Positions 53,601 to 61,001 of a stretch of DNA of 61,001 nt are shown here, piece after piece. Source of the stretch: Betaproteobacteria bacterium (GTDB taxonomy: Bacteria; Pseudomonadota; Gammaproteobacteria; Burkholderiales; Rhodocyclaceae); NCBI GenBank assembly GCA_016234745.1, contig JACRAR010000080.1, positions 1 to 61,001 on the forward strand. The letters run 5' to 3'. Position numbers and translations under genes: made by a program. The notes beneath the pieces were generated by a model, which did no database searches, had not been told where the DNA came from, and was given only the letters and a program-made list of their open reading frames with translations. Position 1 is the first letter of the stretch. Every line of letters starts with the position of its first letter.

Positions 53601-56374
53601 TGTGGCTCTCCAACAGGCAATTCAAACAGGACGCGGCAACCGCCGCCTGGCGTTTCTTCGATCCAGGCGCGCCCGTCGCAACTCTCTGCAATTCGCCGCA
53701 GGATTGCGAGCCCGATACCGGTGCCGTTAACATGGTCGTCTGAGGTCAGTCGCTCGAACACACGAAACACCCTTTCGCGATACTGTGCTTCCACGCCGGG
53801 ACCGTTGTCGCTGATGCTGTAAAGCGCCTTGCCATCCTGGAGTTCGCCCTCGATCCTGATGCGCAAGGTATGCTCGCACCGCCCATGAATCAGAGCGTTA
53901 TCCAGCACAATCGAGAAAGCGTCGTCCAGCCGTGGTAGGTCGATGCGCGATGGCGGCAGATTATCCACTGTGATTTCGGCGCCGGCTTCGCGGATACGAT
54001 CTTTCAAGCGCGTGAGTATTCTGGCAACTGTCTGGCGTGCATCGATCGACTCGATCTTGCCGCGCGGCTGATCGGACGCCAGGAAGCGCTCGACATCGCG
54101 CAGCAGGGCTTGTTGTTGCCGCGCTTGCTGGTTGATGAATTCGAGGGACAGCTTGGCTTCGGCATCGTCGAGCCGGTCGCCTATGTGCTTGGTCAGACGA
54201 ATCGCATAGGTCGCCATGCGCCTTGCCGGTTCCTGCAAGTGGTGCGCGGTCACTTCGGCAAATCGTTGCAGATCGGCGTTGGTGCGGGTAAGCGCCAGGG
54301 TTTGCCGCTCCAGTTCGGTGTTGGCGCGCTTGAGTTCTTCTTCCGCTTGCTTGCGCTCGGTGATGTCGGTAAACATGGCGAAGGAACCCATGAACTGATG
54401 CTTGCCGTCGAAGATCGGCGCCGCGGAAGCCAGAGTCCAAACAGTCCGCCCGTCTTTGCGGCGGTAACGTCGTTCATAGTTATCCGAGACTCCCTGACGA
54501 CGCTGCTCCATTTTTATGAGATGCTCGGGTGCATCTTCCGCGAACATGAAGTCCGTCACCGGCCGGTCGATCATCTCGTCAGCGGAATAGCCAAGCATTT
54601 CAGTCATCCTGGCGTTGACAAAGGTGGTCATGGTGTCCGGCCCGAGCATCCATATCCCCTCGTTGGCCGTGTCTATGATGCGACGATACTTTGCCTCGCT
54701 TTCCTGCAAGTCGCGATGAGACAACAGGCCGGTCAGGCCATCGGCCAAGCGCCTGCCGATTTCCTGGAACAGCCTCTGGTCTTCCGCGGTCCAGGCTCGC
54801 GGGTAAGCGCATTGATGGAGGCCGAATGCCCAAGGTTTTCCCGGCTGGGGATAAAGAGCAGCCAGCATCATCGATTTGACGCCAAATTGTTCGGCACTCA
54901 CCTGGTTAATGGGCCTGCCTGTCCCGACGATATAAGTCACCGGGTCGGCAGATTCCAGAGCCTCCCGCAGATTCTGGGCCATGTCGGGGGGCATCGGTAC
55001 GTCCGTATTTAGTATCCCGGCGCCAGGATATTCAGGCTTGGCAACTTCCATGGGAACCCGAAACGATGGCGCATCCGGGTCACACGGGTAGAAGAGCCAC
55101 GCCCGGTCGCAATCGAAGATCGTCAGCACCGCTTGGAGCACATCGCGCAGCGTCTTCTCAAGGTCATTGGCTCCCTGTATGGCCCGATTGACCCGATCCA
55201 GGCTCTCGACAAACTGAAGATGGACCAGACGTTCCTGCTCCATGCGCTTGCGTTCGGTGATGTCGAGGATTGTCCCGATCAAGCCGCCGATGCTTCCCCG
55301 ACTGTCAGAGAAAACCGCCTTGGTGAAGATGACGTCGTGCAGCAAGCCATGCGTGTTCTTTACCTGGGACTCATATTGCTGTATCCCCCCGCTCTCGAAC
55401 AGCTCGGTATCCTTGGCGTGATAAATTTCCGCAAGCTCCCGCGGACTGATGTCAAATGCGGTCTTACCGATCAGTTGATCATTTGTTGCGCCGAAAAATG
55501 TTTCATAAGCCCTGTTGAATCCCAGGTATCGCCCCTCCCGATCCTTATAGAAAACCGGGATAGGCATCGCATCCAGCAGCGAGTTCTGGAAAGTTACGCT
55601 CTCGCGCAAAGCCTGTTCGCGCTCGTGCAGCGTGACGATCATGCTGTTGAAGGCCGTTGCCATGTCGCGGATGTCCTTCGGCCCGCTGACATCGGCGCGT
55701 ATGCTGGTCTCGCCGTGCTCGGCACGCGTCATGACCTCGGACAGTTCCGTGATCGGTCGTGTCAACCGGCTGGCCAATTGGCGCAGCAAATAGAGGAAGG
55801 TGGCAGCGAAGATCAACGCAAGCATCAGGTTGGCCAGGAATATCCGCGCCAGCATGTGCGACAGCGTCGCCTTGCTCTGTACCACGCGCACGAAGCCGAG
55901 AAATTCCTCTTGACGTTCCGCCACCTCGAATGGCGAGTCGCCACTCTTGCTCAGCACCGGCGCGACGAAACGCCATTCGTCGCCGGTTTCCGATTCCAGG
56001 TAGGCTTGGCGGACTCGCGTATCCACCAGCAAGGAATCGTTTCCCTCGGTGACCGACTTGCCGCGAACGAGTAACGGCTTGCCGCTGGTGTGGCGAATTT
56101 CCACGCGGGTAACATCGGGGAATGACAGCGTCAGCTTGACCACTTCGTTAGCATTTTCCGCCGAGGCATACAGCAAAGCCAGCGTGCTTTGGCTGGCGAG
56201 GTTCACGGCGATACGCTCGCCTTGCTCCAGCAATGTGCGCCTGACCTCCTGGCCTCCCTGCCAGGAAGTTAGCTGGGAGGAAACGATGGCAAAAACGACG
56301 ATGCCCACACCGACAGCCAAGTTCAACTGCTGCTTGAACTCCTTATCACGGAAGAAGCGGGCGCCGAAAAACAT
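53597..56374 (-). CDS. HAMP-PAS-GAF-PAS sensor histidine kinase
   Basis: The 925-residue protein has two membrane helices (VGVGIVVFAIVSSQL near 25 and FLANLMLALIFAATFLYLL near 190) around a periplasmic sensor, then HAMP, a PAS (MPIPVFYKDREGRYLGFNRA), a GAF-like domain (about 400-560), a second PAS (ANEGIWMLGPDTM), and a kinase core with NGTGIGLAIL. The phosphorylation box is AEVTAHHLQEPARRM: the acidic residue that usually follows the His is His. It lies 12 bases after the periplasmic binding protein gene, and its natural partner regulator downstream is truncated, so the pathway may be broken or rewired. Confidence 0.9.
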   Translation of the reverse strand: MFFGARFFRDKEFKQQLNLAVGVGIVVFAIVSSQLTSWQGGQEVRRTLLEQGERIAVNLASQSTLALLYASAENANEVVKLTLSFPDVTRVEIRHTSGKPLLVRGKSVTEGNDSLLVDTRVRQAYLESETGDEWRFVAPVLSKSGDSPFEVAERQEEFLGFVRVVQSKATLSHMLARIFLANLMLALIFAATFLYLLRQLASRLTRPITELSEVMTRAEHGETSIRADVSGPKDIRDMATAFNSMIVTLHEREQALRESVTFQNSLLDAMPIPVFYKDREGRYLGFNRAYETFFGATNDQLIGKTAFDISPRELAEIYHAKDTELFESGGIQQYESQVKNTHGLLHDVIFTKAVFSDSRGSIGGLIGTILDITERKRMEQERLVHLQFVESLDRVNRAIQGANDLEKTLRDVLQAVLTIFDCDRAWLFYPCDPDAPSFRVPMEVAKPEYPGAGILNTDVPMPPDMAQNLREALESADPVTYIVGTGRPINQVSAEQFGVKSMMLAALYPQPGKPWAFGLHQCAYPRAWTAEDQRLFQEIGRRLADGLTGLLSHRDLQESEAKYRRIIDTANEGIWMLGPDTMTTFVNARMTEMLGYSADEMIDRPVTDFMFAEDAPEHLIKMEQRRQGVSDNYERRYRRKDGRTVWTLASAAPIFDGKHQFMGSFAMFTDITERKQAEEELKRANTELERQTLALTRTNADLQRFAEVTAHHLQEPARRMATYAIRLTKHIGDRLDDAEAKLSLEFINQQARQQQALLRDVERFLASDQPRGKIESIDARQTVARILTRLKDRIREAGAEITVDNLPPSRIDLPRLDDAFSIVLDNALIHGRCEHTLRIRIEGELQDGKALYSISDNGPGVEAQYRERVFRVFERLTSDDHVNGTGIGLAILRRIAESCDGRAWIEETPGGGCRVLFELPVGEPH

Positions 56375-56386
56375 GCTATTCGTCTC

Positions 56387-57397
56387 TCATTGTTCGGGAA
56401 AAACCAGGTCGAAATTCTGCCTGTCAGAAAGGTTGATGCCAAGATGGCTGGCGGTGCGAACATTGACGGCCAGCAGCAACTCTTTCAGTGGCATCACCCC
56501 ACGCCCGGCTTGGCCGTTCGACGCCATCTGGCCAAGTGCCAAGTTCGCCAGGCGGTGTCCAATTTCAACATTGTTGGGATAGAGGGAGAACAGCGCGCCG
56601 CGCCTGACATGGGCAACACTGCTGGAAAAGAAGGCGAGATTGTGCGCCCAAGCTTCATGCAAGACCAGCGGCAACACGGAAACTTCGTCCACCGTGCTCG
56701 AATCCTGCGGCAACCAAAGTGCGTCGCGCCGGGGGTCGGCAGTGGCGAAGAGATCCTGGTAGATTCGCAGCGCTGATTTCAGATCGGACGCCTCGTAGCT
56801 CACGAGTTCGAGGCCGCGAGCATTCGCAGCTTCCTTGGCCAGGCGCATCAACCAAGCATTCTGTTTCGGGTCATACACCACGAAGATCCGCTTCGCGGCG
56901 GGCATGAAGATTTGCAGTCGGGCGAACAGCAACCCTGGGGCCGGTGCCAGACTCAGCACCGAAATATTGCGCGCCTCAGCTTCGGGAATGGAAAGCACGC
57001 CGCCGGCAACGACGCCGATGTCGCGCTCCAAGCCGACGGCAAGCTTGAGGCCGTTGCGGCCCAGCGCAATGACGACGCGGATATTCTGGCGGCGCAGCTC
57101 GCCCGCGATTTCCTTCGGAATCGGGTTGGCGCCAATGGCAATGCTTGGGACGTGACTACCGATTTGCTCTTCGATGCCCTCGATGATCGAGGCAAATACG
57201 CTGCGGTAAGGTTCGCCGACCTCGGGATAAATGATGGCAATGCCGCGCGTGGGCGGCAGCGCGGCAGCGGCCGCGACCAGCGTCAGGCCGACGACGCAGC
57301 GCAGCGCGGTGCGCCAGCACACCGCGACGCCGCGCAAGACGGCTGTAACACCCCGCCACGCCGCCGCACGCCACGAGTTTGCCGTCTGAATCGCCAT
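56387..57397 (-). CDS. ABC-type periplasmic substrate-binding protein (ABC_sub_bind family)
   Basis: The 336-residue protein has a long basic N-terminus with a hydrophobic stretch (LRCVVGLTLVAAAAALPP) and a two-lobe binding fold of the ABC_sub_bind type: GIAIIYPEVGEPYRSVFASI, VIALGRNGLKLA and FVVYDPKQNAWL. No permease or ATPase gene is adjacent, so it may act as a sensor part for the neighbouring kinase and not in import. The ATG at 57397 lies 11 bases after the receptor stop; a TTG overlapping that stop is an alternative. Confidence 0.85.
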   Translation of the reverse strand: MAIQTANSWRAAAWRGVTAVLRGVAVCWRTALRCVVGLTLVAAAAALPPTRGIAIIYPEVGEPYRSVFASIIEGIEEQIGSHVPSIAIGANPIPKEIAGELRRQNIRVVIALGRNGLKLAVGLERDIGVVAGGVLSIPEAEARNISVLSLAPAPGLLFARLQIFMPAAKRIFVVYDPKQNAWLMRLAKEAANARGLELVSYEASDLKSALRIYQDLFATADPRRDALWLPQDSSTVDEVSVLPLVLHEAWAHNLAFFSSSVAHVRRGALFSLYPNNVEIGHRLANLALGQMASNGQAGRGVMPLKELLLAVNVRTASHLGINLSDRQNFDLVFPEQ

Positions 57398-57408
57398 GTA
57401 CCTTAGGC

Positions 57409-59502
57409 TCAATACGAGCGGGTCGCTTGCAAATAGAATGAGCGGCCAGGCTGCGGCAGATCGTTGGGAATAGCGGTTCCCGGCGCCAGGGTGGGTTCGA
57501 GGATAACGGCGTTGAACAGGTTGCGAATCGACACTGCGAAACCCCAGCGGCCTTTGTCACGCTCGGTGCGCAACGTCATATCCACGCTGGTGTAATCGGA
57601 CAACTCTGGGCGCGCATCCCCGAAAGCGCGCTTGCGATCCGCCACCCAGTTGATCTGCGGACTTAACAACCAGTTGCCGGCGAAATGCAAGTCGGCTCTT
57701 GCATAGACATGCTGGTGCGGCACATAACCAACGTCGGTATCGGTAGCTTCGTCTTTTGAACGCTGCCAAGCGATGTTGCCTGTAAGCCGCAGTGTGCGGC
57801 TTACGTCCCACACCAGTTCCAGTTCCGCGCCATGTCCGTTCTGTTTGCCGGAATTTGCGTAGGTGGATCCCGTTCCCGCCACGGCATTGGGCACAGCCCG
57901 GATTGTATCCTTCATGGTGTAGTGAAAGAGGCTCAGGTTAACCTGGGTCTCCTTGAGCGGCTGCCAGGAGAGGGCGGCCTCCTGGGTGCGAATGCGTTCC
58001 GGTTTCAGGTTCGGGTTGCCATTGGCGACCGGGTTGACGCCGTATTGCTCGAGAACGGATGGCGCGCGGAAGGCTTGGCCGTAAAGCAGCTTGGCGGTAA
58101 GGTCTAGGCTTGCATCCCAGACCAGCGCCAGGCGTGGATTGGTGGTGGCGCCGAAATCGGAGAAGCTGTCGCGGCGCAGTCCGGCGGTCAGCATCCAGTC
58201 GCGCGCAAAGTTCCACTCGTCCTGGGCGTAGTAGTAATCATTAGTCCGTCTATGCGGCAGGAGGTGAGGCTGGATGCTGGAATAGTCGATCACCGCGCCA
58301 GTGGGAACGGGGATGCCGGCCGTATTCAGCAGGAAATTCTTGCGCGTCCTGACTTTATACAAGTCCAGATCTTCGTGGCCCAGCCCGAGACGCAGGCTGT
58401 GGTTGGCGAAACCGGAATAGGTGGCGTAGCCCGAGACCCTGGCTTGTCGTTCCCATCGGCCAGGAGAACCGATCATGCCATTCGGGAATATCCCGGTTGG
58501 GAAGCGTGCACCGGGTGGGTACATGTTGTAGTTCGTCGCATCTTCCGAATACTGCAAGTAGCTGCCTATGAAACCCAGTCCCCAGTTCCGGGCAAATTGC
58601 GGATCGTTCCAGGAAACGTCGGTGGTGATGCGCTCGCTTTTTTCTTTGCCCACCGGGTCCAGCGCTGAAGTCATGCCGGCGCCGAGTTCCATGTTCCGTA
58701 GTTTATAGCCGGCACGCAGTCGCCATTTGCCATAGCCAAGATCGAGGCTTGCATCCACGTCATCGTGGCCGGTACTCACCGCCCCCGGCGCCAGACTGGC
58801 ATGGGTGCCGAAAAGTTTGTCGAGACGGGTTGCCGCGTCTGCGCTGATGATTTCCTTGGAGCCATTGGTGCTGCCCACCCGAAGGTAGGCCGCGACATTC
58901 ACTTCCCCCAACTTGCCGCCGTGCTGCACCCAGGCATTGCGGGTATTAAAGGAGCCGCCGCGCACACCGAATTCGGTACCCGGCGTATCCGCCGCCGTCT
59001 TGGTGATGATGTTGATGACACCTGCAAAGGCATCGGCGCCATAGAGAGCAGAACCGGGTCCGCGGATGATCTCGATGCGCGCGATGTTCTCCAGGGGCAG
59101 GCCACCCCAACTCTGGCCCTTGTCGCTCCGATAGATGGAGTTTACCGAAATGCCGTTCTGCAACAGAAGCACCTGGGAATTTGCCGGATTGCTATAGATG
59201 CCGCGAAACCCATAGGTCGGAGTGTAAAAGGCGGGAATATGAGAAACATGCACCCCCGGCACGGTTTCCACGACCTCGTCCAGGTCCGTGGCGCCCATGG
59301 CCTTGATTTCCTCGGCGGTGATCACCGTTGCTACTGCCGGCGCACGACGGAGGTCGCCCCGGCTGCCGGTTGCGATGCTGACCGTAGCCTTGTCGCCGTA
59401 AGCCCTAGCGAGGTCTTCCTCCTCGAGAGGCTGTGCAACCGCAATGCCGATCCAGGTCAAAAAGAAAAAGGCACGAAGTATTGTGAAATAAATTCGTTGC
59501 AT
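57409..59502 (-). CDS. TonB-dependent outer membrane receptor
   Basis: The 697-residue protein has a signal peptide (cut after VAQ), a plug domain (VATVITAEEIKAMGATDLDE, VLLLQNGISVN, IEIIRGPGSALYGADAFAGV) and a 22-strand type barrel ending in SFYLQATRSY. It would import a scarce ligand by TonB energy; the plug type resembles cobalamin/siderophore receptors. The ATG at 59502 follows GAGGGG. It lies between the chemoreceptor and the binding protein genes, so an imported ligand may be passed to the periplasmic binding protein. Confidence 0.92.
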   Translation of the reverse strand: MQRIYFTILRAFFFLTWIGIAVAQPLEEEDLARAYGDKATVSIATGSRGDLRRAPAVATVITAEEIKAMGATDLDEVVETVPGVHVSHIPAFYTPTYGFRGIYSNPANSQVLLLQNGISVNSIYRSDKGQSWGGLPLENIARIEIIRGPGSALYGADAFAGVINIITKTAADTPGTEFGVRGGSFNTRNAWVQHGGKLGEVNVAAYLRVGSTNGSKEIISADAATRLDKLFGTHASLAPGAVSTGHDDVDASLDLGYGKWRLRAGYKLRNMELGAGMTSALDPVGKEKSERITTDVSWNDPQFARNWGLGFIGSYLQYSEDATNYNMYPPGARFPTGIFPNGMIGSPGRWERQARVSGYATYSGFANHSLRLGLGHEDLDLYKVRTRKNFLLNTAGIPVPTGAVIDYSSIQPHLLPHRRTNDYYYAQDEWNFARDWMLTAGLRRDSFSDFGATTNPRLALVWDASLDLTAKLLYGQAFRAPSVLEQYGVNPVANGNPNLKPERIRTQEAALSWQPLKETQVNLSLFHYTMKDTIRAVPNAVAGTGSTYANSGKQNGHGAELELVWDVSRTLRLTGNIAWQRSKDEATDTDVGYVPHQHVYARADLHFAGNWLLSPQINWVADRKRAFGDARPELSDYTSVDMTLRTERDKGRWGFAVSIRNLFNAVILEPTLAPGTAIPNDLPQPGRSFYLQATRSY

Positions 59503-59513
59503 GACTGGTCCCC

Positions 59514-61001
59514 TCAAACGAGCGCTTTTCTTGAACCTCGCGCCGTGTCTTGTGCCCGATTGATCTTGAAGAAGGACATCAGCGAGGTGAGCTGCTCCGA
59601 CTGACCATTCATTTCCTCGGCAGTCGCGGACAACTCTTCAGAGGCCGAAGCGTTCTGTTGGGTGGCCCTGTTCAGCTGACCCATCGCGCTATTGATCTGG
59701 CCGACGCCGTTCGATTGCTCTTGCGACGCAGCGGCTATTTCGCGCACCAAGTCGGAAGTCTTGCGGATCGAGGGCACCATGGTGTCAAGCAACTTGCCGG
59801 CCTGTTCAGCCACGGCGACGCTACTGCCGGCGAGCTGGCCGATCTCCTGCGCGGCGATCTGGCTGCGCTCGGCCAGTTTGCGCACTTCTGCTGCGACCAC
59901 CGCGAAACCCTTGCCGTGTTCGCCGGCACGCGCGGCTTCGATGGCGGCGTTCAGGGCCAGGAGGTTGGTCTGGTAGGCGATGTCGTCGATGATGCCGATC
60001 TTGCCGGCGATCTGGCGCATTGCCGCTACCGTTTCGGCAACGGCGCCACCTCCCTCGGTCGCTTCGTTGGCGGAGGTTTCGGCGATGCCGTTGGTAACCT
60101 TGGCATTCTCGGTATTCTGGGCGATGGAGGCGGTCATCTGCTCCATGCTGGCGGAGGTCTGCTCGATGCTCGCGGCCTGTTCGGAGGCTGCCTGGGACAG
60201 CGACTGCGAGGTGACCGAAACCTGCCGCGATGCATTGAGAATCGCGTCTGAAGTGGTGGTGACTTCGCCGATAACGTGCTGGAGCTTGTCGATCATTGCC
60301 TGCATCGAACGCTTGAGTTCGGCGAGTTCATCGTGTCCGTCGGTATCGCAATGGGCGGTCAGATCGCCCTTCGCCAACTGGTTGGCCGCCGTCACCGCCT
60401 GAGCGAGCGGCTGGATAACCGAGCGAGTAATTGCCATGCCGAGCAGGATGGCAATAAGCACGGCGGTCACCGTGCTGCCGATCATCCAGGCGCGTGCCGA
60501 GCGGTAGGCAGCTTCGGCCTCGCGGTTGAGTTCGCGCGTTTCGTCCTCGAAATGCTTTGCCAGGTCGGCAACGGCTTTATTGAGTGCGTTCTGGCGCGGG
60601 TTGAGTTCGCGCAGCAAGGTGATGTTGGCCTCGCGGAATTCGCCCTTGAGCAAGCGCTCGCGTACGGGTTTGAGTCCTTGTTCGAGCAGTGCCCTGCGCG
60701 CCTCGGCAAAGGTGTCGGTCAGTTTCTTTTCTTCCGCGTCGTCGATGGTGCGCTTGGCGAAATCGGCCCAGACGGCCTCGATATCGGCGATGCGCTTGCC
60801 GACGGCGTCGGTGTGCATTGCCGTCGGATGGTCGTGCATGGCAAGGAAGGGGCTGTCCGGCGCGTGCTGCAGCGCCAGCAGCACTTGCGTGCGGGCCTCG
60901 GCGAAATTGTTGTGCATTTCGGCCAGGGCGCTCTTGGGGAGAATGTTGCTGTGGTAGGTCTCCTCGTTTTGCTCGATCAGATGGATCATGTTGCGCAGAC
61001 C
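59514..61001 (-). CDS. Methyl-accepting chemotaxis protein, 5' part missing
   Basis: The gene continues beyond the right edge; the first membrane helix lies outside. The visible part is a four-helix periplasmic sensor (to about residue 160), a membrane helix ([19 protein letters not shown]), HAMP and a signalling hairpin with the conserved tip [21 protein letters not shown]. It senses a ligand and signals through CheW/CheA. It is first in the run chemoreceptor-TonB receptor-binding protein-kinase, with the receptor ATG 11 bases after its stop, so it is probably co-transcribed with them. Confidence 0.93.
   Translation of the reverse strand, partial: GLRNMIHLIEQNEETYHSNILPKSALAEMHNNFAEARTQVLLALQHAPDSPFLAMHDHPTAMHTDAVGKRIADIEAVWADFAKRTIDDAEEKKLTDTFAEARRALLEQGLKPVRERLLKGEFREANITLLRELNPRQNALNKAVADLAKHFEDETRELNREAEAAYRSARAWMIGSTVTAVLIAILLGMAITRSVIQPLAQAVTAANQLAKGDLTAHCDTDGHDELAELKRSMQAMIDKLQHVIGEVTTTSDAILNASRQVSVTSQSLSQAASEQAASIEQTSASMEQMTASIAQNTENAKVTNGIAETSANEATEGGGAVAETVAAMRQIAGKIGIIDDIAYQTNLLALNAAIEAARAGEHGKGFAVVAAEVRKLAERSQIAAQEIGQLAGSSVAVAEQAGKLLDTMVPSIRKTSDLVREIAAASQEQSNGVGQINSAMGQLNRATQQNASASEELSATAEEMNGQSEQLTSLMSFFKINRAQDTARGSRKALV

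Noticed and set aside
53453-53743. A 96-codon plus-strand frame past the ars promoter
   Set aside because: Most of it is antisense to the kinase 3' end and the regulator remnant, which explain the sequence better.

Overview
The window looks like a chromosomal segment of a GC-rich, respiratory and motile betaproteobacterium, probably of the Rhodocyclales or a neighbouring group. This is inferred from the YhdP/nitrilase/TldD block, the dense c-di-GMP and chemotaxis gene set, the multihaem cytochrome and the acyl-CoA enzymes. No rRNA, tRNA or CRISPR array was seen. The genes are mostly intact chromosomal genes, with scars of past mobile or recombined DNA: an IS fragment, three decayed gene remnants and two families of short repeats.

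Region 1 (1-16 kb) is mainly signalling. It holds the end of a CheW, an operon of a MASE3/PAS histidine kinase and a bacteriohemerythrin-SpoIIE phosphatase fusion, a receiver/HD-GYP phosphodiesterase, a minus-strand run of enoyl-CoA hydratase-like protein, DUF4214/RTX-like protein and giant DUF748 protein, a CurA-like reductase, a Cache/PAS/GGDEF cyclase and a membrane HD-GYP phosphodiesterase. Region 2 (16-24.7 kb) has Kup, an exported cytochrome with four CXXCH sites plus one CX3CH, a CBS protein, an AAA/DUF4143 ATPase, and a MaoC-SDR-SDR operon divergent from a TetR regulator. Region 3 (24.7-35 kb) is a patchwork of an ISNCY-like transposase remnant, a DUF364 protein, a hybrid kinase, a FliA-like sigma factor, a CoA-transferase pair, RidA, a quinone-reductase-like enzyme, a FecR/OmpA-lipoprotein pair, a Tat-exported dienelactone hydrolase and a 2-Cys peroxiredoxin. 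A 27-bp repeat unit recurs at four intergenic places in regions 2 and 3.

Region 4 (35-46.5 kb) is housekeeping: glnE-argJ-methyltransferase on the minus strand, and yhdP-nitrilase-tldD on the plus strand. Region 5 (46.5-53.4 kb) is an arsenic/metal resistance block, all on the minus strand: arsR-arsC-acr3-arsD-arsA, then a SigZ-type ECF sigma factor, a DUF318 permease, a decayed cation-efflux remnant, a small thioredoxin-like protein and a DUF2798 protein. Remnants of broken genes lie at both edges of the block, which suggests insertion or rearrangement.

Region 6 (53.4-61 kb) is a minus-strand sensing operon: a methyl-accepting chemotaxis protein (running off the window), a TonB-dependent receptor, an ABC-type periplasmic binding protein, and a HAMP/PAS/GAF/PAS histidine kinase. 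The response regulator that should follow is cut to 45 codons. The most interesting points are the oxygen-sensor-type phosphatase fusion, the CX3CH cytochrome, the ECF sigma factor inside the ars operon with a possible target promoter before the permease, the TonB/ABC/kinase/chemoreceptor cluster, and the dispersed 27-bp repeats.
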